The notes under the pieces: model-generated
Seen by the model: the letters and a program-made list of their open reading frames with translations, nothing else
The model's database searches: none
Told to the model about the DNA's origin: nothing
Shown: positions 43,612 through 50,961 of the stretch, in pieces
Layout: every line of letters begins with the position of its first letter
How positions within the stretch are numbered: position 1 is the first letter of the stretch
From: Prosthecobacter debontii
GTDB taxonomy: Bacteria > Verrucomicrobiota > Verrucomicrobiia > Verrucomicrobiales > Akkermansiaceae
Direction: 5' to 3'
DNA: 60,069 nucleotides
Assembly: GCA_945870855.1 (NCBI GenBank)
Contig: CAMBTP010000014.1
Span: forward strand, 1 to 60,069
Translations under genes and position numbers: made by a program

Positions 43612-44496
43612 ATGCCACGTTTTGCTATATTTCTGATCTTCCTACCTTTCACGCTTTGTGTGACTCTTGCAGTGCCCAAACCTCTCCAGACGTTTAAGGA
43701 ATGCACCTTTGTTTCATCTGAATGGGCGGATGGCGATAGCTTTCAGATCAAGTTTGCCGATGGAAAAATGATGACCGTCCGCCTCTATGCCGCTGACTGC
43801 ATGGAGTTGCACATCAATACAGATTCCGACACGCGACGACTTCGCGATCAGCGCCGATACTTCGGGATTACAGTAGTGAAAGGTGATGCGCCCGATTTTG
43901 TCAGCCTCGCTACAGGATTTGGCAAGAAAGCGCATGAGTTTACGGAAAAGGCGTTACAAATGCCTTTCACAATCCACACCCGCCTTCACAAGGTATTGGG
44001 TGACGGGAAAAACGAACGTTTCTATGCTTTCGTAGTGACGGCCAATGGCGAGGACCTTGCCACAGAACTCGTCTCCGCCGGGCTTGCTCGTACTAGGGGT
44101 CTCGGCACGGAGATGATTGATGGAACTAGCCGTGAACGCTACAAGGAGAAACTAGCGGACTTGGAGGCGCAGGCTGCGAAGCGCGAAAAGGGGATCTGGA
44201 AATTCACCGACTGGGACAAGCTCCCTGATGAACGTGATGTCCAGCGCAAGGAAGATGAAGAGGATGCAATTGCGGAGGGGGATGTCTTGCCCGTCGACTT
44301 CTGTATCAATCCTAACACAGCCGGACGCGATGATCTCATTCTCCTACCCGAAATCGGCGAAGTCCTCGCCGATGCAATCATGGAATACCGCGATGAAAGA
44401 CCGTTACTTAAGGAGGAAGACCTACTGAACGTGCCGGGCATCAAGCAGATGACACTCGACATAATCAAACAGTATCTCGAATTCGCCGGGGACTGA
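43612..44496 (+). CDS. Exported SNase-like nuclease fused to a helix-hairpin-helix DNA-binding domain
   Basis: 294 residues with a signal peptide (MPRFAIFLIFLPFTLCVTLA). Residues about 30-185 form a staphylococcal-nuclease-like OB fold: WADGDSFQIKF, TVRLYAADCMELH with the catalytic Arg and Glu, KVLGDGKNERFYAFVV with the second Arg, and LATELVSAGLARTRG. The C-terminal 60 residues are a ComEA-type helix-hairpin-helix pair (NPNTAGRDDLILLPEIGEVLADAI ... LLNVPGIKQMT), which binds DNA. An extracellular or periplasmic DNase anchored to its DNA substrate is the likely product. It could take part in nutrient DNA use or competence. The stop codon lies within the left end of the palindromic element that follows. 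Confidence 0.82.
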   Translation: MPRFAIFLIFLPFTLCVTLAVPKPLQTFKECTFVSSEWADGDSFQIKFADGKMMTVRLYAADCMELHINTDSDTRRLRDQRRYFGITVVKGDAPDFVSLATGFGKKAHEFTEKALQMPFTIHTRLHKVLGDGKNERFYAFVVTANGEDLATELVSAGLARTRGLGTEMIDGTSRERYKEKLADLEAQAAKREKGIWKFTDWDKLPDERDVQRKEDEEDAIAEGDVLPVDFCINPNTAGRDDLILLPEIGEVLADAIMEYRDERPLLKEEDLLNVPGIKQMTLDIIKQYLEFAGD

Positions 44497-44594
44497 CCCG
44501 AATGGCGCTAACTTCGCCGCTGTTTCGGAGGAATTTTGCTAGTGGGGCAGGCAATTGGACATCCTAAATCTTTCTTAAGTTAGCGCCATTCGGG
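44497..44594. mobile_element. 98-bp element with perfect 18-bp terminal inverted repeats
   Basis: CCCGAATGGCGCTAACTT at 44497-44514 is the exact reverse complement of 44577-44594. The 62-bp centre has no gene. An 11-bp string GGGACTGACCC occurs at both outer edges (44489-44499 and 44592-44602), overlapping the arms, as a duplicated target site or tandem copy would. The layout suggests a miniature inverted-repeat element or a large bidirectional terminator. The left edge contains the stop codon region of the nuclease gene. Confidence 0.7.
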
Positions 44595-44633
44595 ACTGAC
44601 CCCAAAAGATTGGGAAAATTCTTATTGTATCAC

Positions 44634-44801
44634 TTAGAGAAGGTGTTCCTTGCGATGGCAATTCGGGCATAGCAGTATCGTGTTTTCCTCTGCGTAATAG
44701 TTTGGCACGTCCAAGCCCACGGTGAGATGTTCTTCGAGCTAGTAACCAATAGACCCATTTTCTCTATCGTTCTCGCCACATTTAGAACATGTTTTCTTCT
44801 C
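44634..44801 (-). pseudogene. HNH-type nuclease remnant with in-frame stop
   Basis: The minus strand reads CSKCGENDRENGSIGY, then a TAG codon, then LEEHLTVGLDVPNYYAEE and LLCPNCHRKEHLL before a TAA at 44634. The CxxC ... H ... CxxCH layout is that of a zinc-containing HNH endonuclease C-terminus, and the in-frame TAG plus the missing N-terminus show it is broken. It lies between the inverted-repeat element and the first intact HNH gene. Confidence 0.65.
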
Positions 44802-44835
44802 TCACGGTGTTTATTATTGTGTCGAATCACCTTAT

Positions 44836-45696
44836 TCAGAAACTTCCGCCTTTGCGGTGATGGTCCAAGTATTCCTTTAAAGGACGAAGCCGCGCTGGCA
44901 CATTGAGCCGCTGGCCTGCTTTGCTCAAAAAATGTGTCTTCAAAATGTCGGTTGGGACACGATCACGAATTGTTTGGGATAGGACAAGCCGATAGTCGTC
45001 ATCAAAAGTGATGAGCTTGCGGTCGAACGCGGCATCATAGGTAGCAGAAAGGCAGATTCCGTTGCGTGGGTCCATTCGAGTTTCGATTCGTTCTGCCCAT
45101 CCAATAATGTGACTTGCTCGATTCACTTCCGGCAAATCGATCCCGGTCAGAGAGCAACGGTTTCCGTAAAGCTTTAAAACCATGTCGCGGAAGGTGCTCT
45201 GTCCGATACGTGTCTTAATGGTTTGGAGGCGTTCCTTTCCATCTTGAGACTTGGCATCATAAACGAAACCCTCAGGAACCGAAGGGGCTATGTTTAGTGA
45301 CTTGAACATATTAGAGTCATCACCCGTATGCGCATCGACAATATCCAGAACCTTCTCTGAAAAAAAATGCTGAACTAGAAATTCAATAAATAGCGTGAGA
45401 GCCGCAGAACAATACCCATCACGCAGATAGCTAACCGGAATTCCCTCGCGCATCCAAAGACTTTTTGAACCTCGCTTTTGCTCGTGAAGAATGCGATGAC
45501 GCAATAGAATCAATCGTTCAGCCGAGCTCACGGACCAAATATCATAACAATCTTCAAATCCCGAGGGTGCTAGACGCAGCATTTCCTCCAAAAGCTCCAA
45601 GGCGCGCAAATAAGATGCAGCTTTGCCGCTGCCATCAATATTTGTGGACTGAATATAAGCAGCAAATGCGCTTTTGATGGATATCGAATACTTCAT
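44836..45696 (-). CDS. HNH endonuclease (putative restriction enzyme), downstream partner
   Basis: 286 residues. The N-terminal 150 are helical with no recognised domain (LLRHRILHEQKRGSKSLW, TLFIEFLVQHFF). The C-terminal half holds an HNH_2-type domain: RDMVLKLYGNRCSLTGIDLPEVNRASHIIGWAERI, then MDPRNGICLSATYDAAFDRKLITFDDDY. The first His (ASHI) and the Asn (RNGI) are present, while the third position is Tyr-Asp in place of the usual His-Asp. Such proteins are often annotated as restriction endonucleases of mobile defence loci. The ATG overlaps the stop of the upstream HNH gene by 4 bp, so the two are expressed together. Confidence 0.82.
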   Translation of the reverse strand: MKYSISIKSAFAAYIQSTNIDGSGKAASYLRALELLEEMLRLAPSGFEDCYDIWSVSSAERLILLRHRILHEQKRGSKSLWMREGIPVSYLRDGYCSAALTLFIEFLVQHFFSEKVLDIVDAHTGDDSNMFKSLNIAPSVPEGFVYDAKSQDGKERLQTIKTRIGQSTFRDMVLKLYGNRCSLTGIDLPEVNRASHIIGWAERIETRMDPRNGICLSATYDAAFDRKLITFDDDYRLVLSQTIRDRVPTDILKTHFLSKAGQRLNVPARLRPLKEYLDHHRKGGSF

Positions 45697-46604
45697 GCTC
45701 TCACCCTTTCACGCCGCCATTCCAGTCCATTTCTATCCGGATGAAAAGCTGGATCCTTGGGGAGGAGGAGGGATTTTCCTGCAAGTTCGATGAGTTCCTT
45801 TTCGCCGTTGGATCGGCGGGGATCGAGGATTTTGGAGACGTGCCAGTGGTGGTCGGGGGAAGGGGCGATGAGGTTCCGATCCATGGCCCAGTGGTGGTTT
45901 TTGCAGAGGGCGAGGCCGTTGGTGGGGTGGTCGTTGCGGGATACGGAGAAGGGAATGAGATGGGCGGCGTCGATGAAGGATATGTCGTTGCCGGCGGGGA
46001 GTTTGATGCGGAGGCCGCAGGCGGCGCATTGGTGATCGTAGATGGTGAGGATGGTGCGTCGGAAGGCGGGGGAGCGGCCGTATTCAAGTTCATCTTCCGC
46101 GACGAGGGAGAGGGATTGATGATTGTCGATTGATGATTGTTGATTTTTGAATGAGGAGAGGTGGGGGAAGTAGCGGGACAGAAGCGCCTCGCGGAGATGT
46201 TGGCGGTCGTTTGGTGTGCGGACGGTGAATTCGAGACCGTCGGTCAACTTAGCGAAGACTTTGCCGATCTGGTTTACGAGCGGGCTGGCCTGCAGCGGGA
46301 TGCGACGGTTTCCATCCTCGATCCATGCCTGCCAGAATCCTTGGGTCTGGAGACGGAAGAATGGGTTTTCCGGCGTGTTCTGGTCGTTGTGTTTGCGGAC
46401 TTGGAGAAATCGATCGGTGAAGCGGTCGCGCAAATCCTGGCACCACGGGATGCGGTCTGGCGTGGCTTTTCCTTCATCAATGAGGTCGAGCGCGGCGAGG
46501 AGTAGTAGCGGCTTGTGAGGACGCTCGTGAGGGGCACCCTCTTCGACCGGTGTGATGCCTGGATGGAGGTCGTAAAGGCGTTCGATGGCTTGATCCAATA
46601 TCAC
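45693..46604 (-). CDS. HNH endonuclease (putative restriction enzyme), upstream partner
   Basis: 303 residues. N-terminal region RPHKPLLLLAALDLIDEGKA and PENPFFRLQTQGFWQAW resembles the leading domain of predicted restriction endonucleases of the COG3440 type. The C-terminal HNH is complete: DHQCAACGLRIKLP, FIDAAHLIPFS, HPTNGLALCKNHHWAMDRNLI. Residues about 160-168 (KNQQSSIDNHQ) are encoded by an inserted short repeat (ATTGATGATTGT units, 46118-46145). A damaged copy of residues about 65-170 lies at 47036-47340. Likely role: DNA cleavage in defence against foreign DNA, which is inference. Confidence 0.85.
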   Translation of the reverse strand: MILDQAIERLYDLHPGITPVEEGAPHERPHKPLLLLAALDLIDEGKATPDRIPWCQDLRDRFTDRFLQVRKHNDQNTPENPFFRLQTQGFWQAWIEDGNRRIPLQASPLVNQIGKVFAKLTDGLEFTVRTPNDRQHLREALLSRYFPHLSSFKNQQSSIDNHQSLSLVAEDELEYGRSPAFRRTILTIYDHQCAACGLRIKLPAGNDISFIDAAHLIPFSVSRNDHPTNGLALCKNHHWAMDRNLIAPSPDHHWHVSKILDPRRSNGEKELIELAGKSLLLPKDPAFHPDRNGLEWRRERVRA

Positions 46605-46827
46605 AGGGGTAGAGAAGCGAATGTGAGGGTGAGCTGGAAGGGAAATCGGTTGCGTAAAGGGGTAAAGGGCTTTGCCCCACGCGATGGTTAGAGATGGTGA
46701 TCGGTGAGTTTATCCACGAAATACACGAAAGGAAGACTTGGGTTGGGCGAATTTAAGCCATCGATGAAAAAGACAACCCGAGGGGCGGAGGCGGAGACTA
46801 ACATGCGTGATCTCCTTTATCATGGGC

Positions 46828-46860
46828 AAAAAGAAACCCCGCAGGCAGCAGCCTACGGGG
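46828..46860 (-). terminator. Rho-independent terminator (minus strand)
   Basis: CCCCG-C-AGGC (46837-46846) pairs with GCCT-A-CGGGG (46851-46860). Read on the minus strand, the hairpin is followed by TTTCTTTTT (46828-46836). It would stop transcription coming from the decayed ATPase/HNH fragments on its right and so insulate the HNH operon. The surrounding 46605-47028 shows no convincing gene. Confidence 0.8.
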
Positions 46861-47028
46861 GGCTGTGGTGCTCCGGCCAAGGCCAGAGACAACCACAGGG
46901 TTGATTGTAATTATGCACACCGATGATTCTGATGATGTAAAGGTTTGGTTTTCAGCCGATTTCGATTTTGCGCCAGAGGGACGCTAGTCTGTACCCGTCT
47001 GCCGGGGCTGCAACTCCAACGAAGGTCC

Positions 47029-47340
47029 TCTGCGACGAGGGCGATGGATTGATGATTGTTGATTTTTGAATGAGGAGAGGTGGGGGAAGTAGCGGGACAG
47101 AAGCGCCTCGCGGAGATGTTGGCGGTCGTTTGAAGTTCGGACGGTGATTTCGAGACCGTCGGTCAACTTAGCGAAGACTTTGCCGATCTGGTTGACGAGC
47201 GGGCTGGCCTGCAGCGGGATGCGACGGTTTCCATCCTCGATCCATGCCTGCCAGAATCCTTGGGTCTGGAGACGGAAGAATGGGTTTTCCGGCGTGTTCT
47301 GGTCGTTGTGTTTGCGGACTTGGAGAAATCGATCGGTGAG
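47029..47340 (-). pseudogene. Duplicated internal fragment of the HNH gene at 45693
   Basis: About 300 bp (47036-47340) matches 46098-46420 almost base for base, covering codons of the HNH protein's middle (VRKHNDQNTPENPFFRLQ to RYFPHLSSFKNQQSS). Start and HNH domain are missing. The copies differ in the number of 14-bp ATTGATGATTGTCG units: two in the intact gene, one here, a change that shifts frame. A clear decayed duplicate. Confidence 0.85.
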
Positions 47341-47350
47341 TTGGGATTGA

Positions 47351-47788
47351 TTAACGCTTTATTTCAAAGACTGGTATCGCCCGGATCATGAATGCATCAA
47401 AAAGCGGAACTGTGAAGGCTAGGTCACCATGCGCTGGACTGTAGATCATTCCCTTTTTGATGAGCTTGGCCCGCACTGGCCCCAAACTTGTCACTTTTAC
47501 ACCCAACGCGTGCGCGATGTCCCCTGTGCGTTGGGCGGCAGGTCCGAGCTCTGCCATCGCTCGAAGGAAATTCTTTTCGCTAGGCGTAAGCCGATCAAAT
47601 CGCACACGGAAAAAATTCCCATCAAGTCGGGGAATAACCTTAGCGGTCGCCTTTTTGACGGTTTCAAGCTGGATCGGGCTCTCGAGTGCGAGATTCCAGG
47701 ATTGATATCCCCATTCCTGTAGGAGGTGAGCCCGCGCCAGGAGAGTTGGGATTGTCGATAGGATCCATTTATTGCCATTTATACCCAT
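47351..47788 (-). pseudogene. C-terminal fragment of an AAA-type ATPase
   Basis: 145 residues. LQEWGYQSWNLA, FFRVRFDRLTPSEKNFLRAMAELGP, GDIAHALGVKVTSLGPVRAKLIKKGMIYSPAHGDLAFTVPLFDAFMIR match the C-terminal lid and winged-helix part of bacterial ATP-binding proteins related to Orc1/Cdc6-like ATPases. No Walker A or B motif remains and the first 20 residues look unrelated, so it is a truncated gene. Its stop lies 10 bp from the HNH fragment, which suggests both are rearrangement debris. Confidence 0.7.
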
Positions 47789-47907
47789 TTATAACAAAAA
47801 ACAAGTATAATTGGGTAAAGTCGTTATATTTCGCCTCACCTTCTGCTGAATCTGTCGTAAGCGCTGCGCTTGCAATGCAGCCTTCTTAGCGGCAATTTAG
47901 CGGGGAG

Positions 47908-49056
47908 ATGAATTTTGATTTCGACACCGTGATCCCGAGAAAGGCGACGGGATGCATCAAGTATGACCGTAAGCCGGAGCTGGATCCCTTCTGGGTTGCG
48001 GATATGGATTTCGTTTCAGCACGGTGCATCCTTGATGCGCTGCACAAGCGGATTGATCACGGCATTTTCGGCTACGCACAGGCGCATGTTGGGGTGGGGG
48101 AGGCCATCGCGGGTTATCTGGAGAGCAGGCGCGGCGTGGCGCTGGACGCGGATCACCTCATCCATCTCGGCGGGTTGGTGCCGGCGCTTTCGCTGGCGGC
48201 TAGGACGTTCTGCAAAACGGGGGAGGAGGTGATGACCTGCACGCCAGTCTATTATCCTTTCCTCGGTGTCCACAAGGACGCGGGCGCGGAGCTGCTGACA
48301 GTGGATCATGTTTTCGCTAATGGGCGGTGGGAGTTTGACTGGGAGAAAATGGAGGAGGCTGTATCGGAGAAAACGAAAGTCTTCCTGCTCTGCAATCCGC
48401 AGAACCCGCTGGGCCGCGTGTTCGATGCGGCGGAGGTGGTGAAGCTCGCGGAGTTCTGCGAGGCGCATGACCTCGTCCTCGTTTCCGATGAAATTCACTG
48501 TGACCTCATCCTAGACGAAGAAGCCACTCCGCACTTCTCCGCGCTCAACCTTCCCGCGCAGCTAGCCCGGCGCACCATCACCCTCCTTTCTCCAAGCAAG
48601 ACTTGGAATATCGCCGGTCTCGGTTACGCCTTCGCGATCATTCCGGATGACTCGATCCGCCGGAAATTCTCCGCTGCCCGCGGCCACACCCTTGCCGAGA
48701 TCAGTGCCCTTTCCTACTACGCCGCAGAGGCCGCATACCGCGATGGTGAACCGTGGCGCAAGGAACTCATTTCCTACCTGAAAGCGAACCGCGACGAGCT
48801 CGTGCGCTACGTGGCGGAGGAGTGCGAAGGTCTCACCATCCACGCGCCGGAAGCGACCTATCTCGCATGGATCGACGCCCGTGCGCTCGGCGTGCCGAAC
48901 CCGGCGGAGTTCTTCGAGAAAGAGGCCGGGCTGTTCCTTTCCGACGGCGCGTTTTTCGGCTGGCCGGGGTTTGTGCGTTTCAATTTCGCCTGCCCGCGCG
49001 AGCGGATGCTGGAGGGGCTGGGGAAAATGAAGGCGGCCCTGGGAGCGCGGGTTTGA
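47908..49056 (+). CDS. patB: PatB/MalY-family pyridoxal-phosphate C-S lyase (cystathionine beta-lyase)
   Basis: 382 residues. Class I aminotransferase fold with FWVADMDF near 29, GYAQAHVGVGEAI near 55, LLCNPQNPLGRVF near 158, SDEIHCDLIL near 195 and PLP lysine Lys231 in LLSPSKTWNIAGLGYAF. The MDF-type N-terminus and NPQNPxGR are characteristic of PatB/MalY. It cleaves cystathionine or related thioether amino acids to give homocysteine or thiols. The last eight codons (KAALGARV, stop) are encoded inside the 81-bp repeat at 49029-49109, so the C-terminus is repeat-derived. Confidence 0.9.
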   Translation: MNFDFDTVIPRKATGCIKYDRKPELDPFWVADMDFVSARCILDALHKRIDHGIFGYAQAHVGVGEAIAGYLESRRGVALDADHLIHLGGLVPALSLAARTFCKTGEEVMTCTPVYYPFLGVHKDAGAELLTVDHVFANGRWEFDWEKMEEAVSEKTKVFLLCNPQNPLGRVFDAAEVVKLAEFCEAHDLVLVSDEIHCDLILDEEATPHFSALNLPAQLARRTITLLSPSKTWNIAGLGYAFAIIPDDSIRRKFSAARGHTLAEISALSYYAAEAAYRDGEPWRKELISYLKANRDELVRYVAEECEGLTIHAPEATYLAWIDARALGVPNPAEFFEKEAGLFLSDGAFFGWPGFVRFNFACPRERMLEGLGKMKAALGARV

Positions 49057-49109
49057 AACCCGCTGTCTGATCCAAGCGGCTTGCAAAGCCGCGCTCCCAG
49101 TTCAAAGGC
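49029..49109. repeat. 81-bp palindromic repeat D, copy 1
   Basis: Identical over 81 bp to 49962-50042. The outer stem CTGGGAGCGCGG pairs with CCGCGCTCCCAG, enclosing two hairpins GCGGGTTTGAAACCCGC and GCGGCTTGCAAAGCCGC, giving a three-arm structure. Its left part encodes the last residues and stop of patB. The 49110-49303 stretch after it contains only a CGCAAAG-type repeat pair and a possible promoter for the toxin-antitoxin genes. Confidence 0.95.
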
Positions 49110-49303
49110 GCTAAGACGCGAATTTTTCTCAGATTACATTCACCAAAAAACATAAATTCCCATTGTATTTGCTTAGCGTCTTAGCGACTTCGCGGTTCAA
49201 TAACTCTTTCTGATAAAGTTTTGTGTCTGTGCTTCCCATGTGCGGGAGCCCTGGCGATCGATGCACGAAAAACGGCTTGATGGCACACGGAATTATGTGC
49301 TAG

Positions 49304-49618
49304 ATGGAGAGTATGAAATTCATCCTCAGGGAAGATACGGTCAGCCTCACGGACTTCGCGAGAAACACCAAGAAACATACCGAAGAGCTGGCGGAATGCG
49401 GCAGGCCTCGGATTCTTACCCAGAACGGTAAGGCGGCTGCGGTTGTTCTTTCGCCCGAAGCATTTGAGAAAATGGCGCAAGACGCGGAGGAGTATGAACT
49501 GGATCTGCGGCTGCGCGATGCGATCCGCGACGTGCTCGACGGAAAGCGGGGTGAGCCGGGCGACGTGGTTATGGCAAGGATAAGAAAAGGCATACGAACC
49601 CGCGCCGGGAAGGAATGA
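49304..49618 (+). CDS. Type II antitoxin, Phd/YefM family
   Basis: 104 residues from ATG 49304 (49313 also possible). VSLTDFARNTKKHTEELAECGRPRILTQNGKAAAVVLSPEAFEKM is the typical Phd/YefM DNA-binding dimer domain; the C-terminal tail (about 60-104) should fold on the toxin. It overlaps the next gene by 4 bp (ATGA), the usual antitoxin-toxin arrangement, so the pair is autoregulated by family analogy. The module lies between the two copies of repeat D. Confidence 0.88.
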   Translation: MESMKFILREDTVSLTDFARNTKKHTEELAECGRPRILTQNGKAAAVVLSPEAFEKMAQDAEEYELDLRLRDAIRDVLDGKRGEPGDVVMARIRKGIRTRAGKE

Positions 49619-49956
49619 AAAGGTATCTCATCGAGATCCCTCGCAGAGCGGAGCTTTCCATTGAGGAACAGATCGATTGGTTGTTCTCAGATCCGCGGGG
49701 TGACGGGGAGCGGCTTTCCGAAAAGTGGGCGAATGAGTTCGACAATGTGCTCGAGTCACTCACTTCATATCCCGAGCGGAACGGATTCGCACCGGAGAAT
49801 AGCAAGATTTTACCCGGCGTGAAGATCCGCCAGAAGCGCTTCCGGCCATGGAAGGGAAAGCCTGGATGGAGGGTTCTTTATATGGTCGATGAGATTGAGG
49901 CAATCGTGACCATCCTTCAGATCCGCCATGAGAGGCAACCTTGGGCCGAGGAGTAG
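49615..49956 (+). CDS. ParE/RelE-superfamily toxin
   Basis: 113 residues. The fold motif is visible: PRRAELSIEEQIDWLFSDPRGDGERLSEKWANEFDNVLESLTSYPERNGFAPEN, then VKIRQKRFRPWKGKPGWRVLYMVDEIEAIVTILQIRHERQ. The C-terminal Arg-rich strand and final HERQ resemble ParE-type toxins, which act on gyrase or, in RelE relatives, cleave mRNA on the ribosome; the target cannot be told from the sequence. The ATG overlaps the antitoxin stop by 4 bp. Confidence 0.87.
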   Translation: MKRYLIEIPRRAELSIEEQIDWLFSDPRGDGERLSEKWANEFDNVLESLTSYPERNGFAPENSKILPGVKIRQKRFRPWKGKPGWRVLYMVDEIEAIVTILQIRHERQPWAEE

Positions 49957-49961
49957 GTTGC

Positions 49962-50042
49962 GAAGGCGGCCCTGGGAGCGCGGGTTTGAAACCCGCTGTC
50001 TGATCCAAGCGGCTTGCAAAGCCGCGCTCCCAGTTCAAAGGC
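49962..50042. repeat. 81-bp palindromic repeat D, copy 2
   Basis: Identical to 49029-49109. It begins 5 bp after the toxin stop, and its right end holds the stop codon of fmt (TGA at 50035-50037 on the minus strand). The two copies therefore bracket the toxin-antitoxin module exactly and supply the 3' ends of both outside genes. Confidence 0.95.
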
Positions 50043-50940
50043 TGTTCGCGAAGGCCGTGGCGGGCATGGCTTTCGAGCCCTCCGGCTGCACCTGGGAGAG
50101 GGCGAGTGCGCCATCGCCGCAGCCGATGAGGAGCTGGCCTTCGTGGACGGCGAGCTCGCCGGCGGCGAGGGGGTGATGGGCGATTTCCACGGGAGGGAAG
50201 ATTTTCAAACGTTTCGTTTTCCCCTTCACAGAAACTTCCGTGAATGTGCCGGGCCAAGGGTGGTAGGCGCGGATGAGGCGTTCGAGATCGGCAGCGGGTT
50301 GGGTGAAATCGAGGCGTCCGTCCTCGCGCAAAAGCTTCGGGGCGTAGGTGACCTCGGCGTCGTTCTGCGGGGTCCCAGCCTTGGGGTTCGCGGCGAGGAT
50401 TTCTAAGGCCTCGGCAAGGGCGGCAGGGCCGAGATCGGCGAGGCGGTCGTGAAGTTCATCAGCGGTTTCGGATTTTCCGATGGGGATACGTTTCGCGGAA
50501 ATAATATCGCCGGCATCGAGCTCGCGGATCACACGCATGACGGTGATGCCCGTCTCGGCGTCGCCGTTTGCGATGGCGGATTGGATGCAGGACGCGCCGC
50601 GGTATTTCGGGAGCAGGGAGGCGTGGAGATTGATGATGGCTTTCTTCGCGGCCTTGCGGACGTCCTTTCCGATGATCTGTCCGTAAGCCATCACCACGAT
50701 GATGTCCGGGCGGAGATCTGTTAGAGCATCGGCGATTTCGATGATCCGCTCTGGTTGCCAAACGGGGATGCCGTGGGTGAGTGCGAGGGTTTTGATTTCC
50801 GGGGGAAGGAATTCGCTGTGGCTGCGACCGACGGGTTTGTCCGGCTGAGTGATGAGGAGGCAGGGCTTCGGCCCGTGCTCGAGGAGATGGCGGAAGGTGG
50901 GGAGTGCGATGTCTCCGGTAGCGATGAAGGCGAGTTTCAA
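50035..50940 (-). CDS. fmt: Methionyl-tRNA formyltransferase
   Basis: 301 residues. Folate-dependent formyltransferase N-terminus (MKLAFIATGDIALPTFRHLLEHG), the INLHASLLPKYRGASCIQSAIANGD segment near 105-130 with the catalytic Asn-His-Ser/Leu-Pro region, ETGITVMRVIRELDAGDI near 128-150, and a C-terminal domain with RAYHPWPGTF near 220. It formylates Met-tRNA for translation initiation. The last six codons come from repeat D. recN lies 21 bp upstream on the same strand, and they may share a transcript. Confidence 0.95.
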   Translation of the reverse strand: MKLAFIATGDIALPTFRHLLEHGPKPCLLITQPDKPVGRSHSEFLPPEIKTLALTHGIPVWQPERIIEIADALTDLRPDIIVVMAYGQIIGKDVRKAAKKAIINLHASLLPKYRGASCIQSAIANGDAETGITVMRVIRELDAGDIISAKRIPIGKSETADELHDRLADLGPAALAEALEILAANPKAGTPQNDAEVTYAPKLLREDGRLDFTQPAADLERLIRAYHPWPGTFTEVSVKGKTKRLKIFPPVEIAHHPLAAGELAVHEGQLLIGCGDGALALSQVQPEGSKAMPATAFANSL

Positions 50941-50961
50941 GATGATCGGTGATTTTACGAT

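Noticed and set aside
45701..46133. Long frames antisense or out of frame to the HNH gene at 45693
   Set aside because: High-GC shadow frames of the real HNH gene, which has a clear conserved motif in its own frame.
46821..46925. Short plus-strand frame starting MGKKKPRRQQ
   Set aside because: It overlaps the terminator hairpin and its stem sequences dictate the residues; no family resemblance.
48562..49086. Minus-strand frame opposite patB
   Set aside because: Shadow of patB; patB has the PLP motif and full family alignment.
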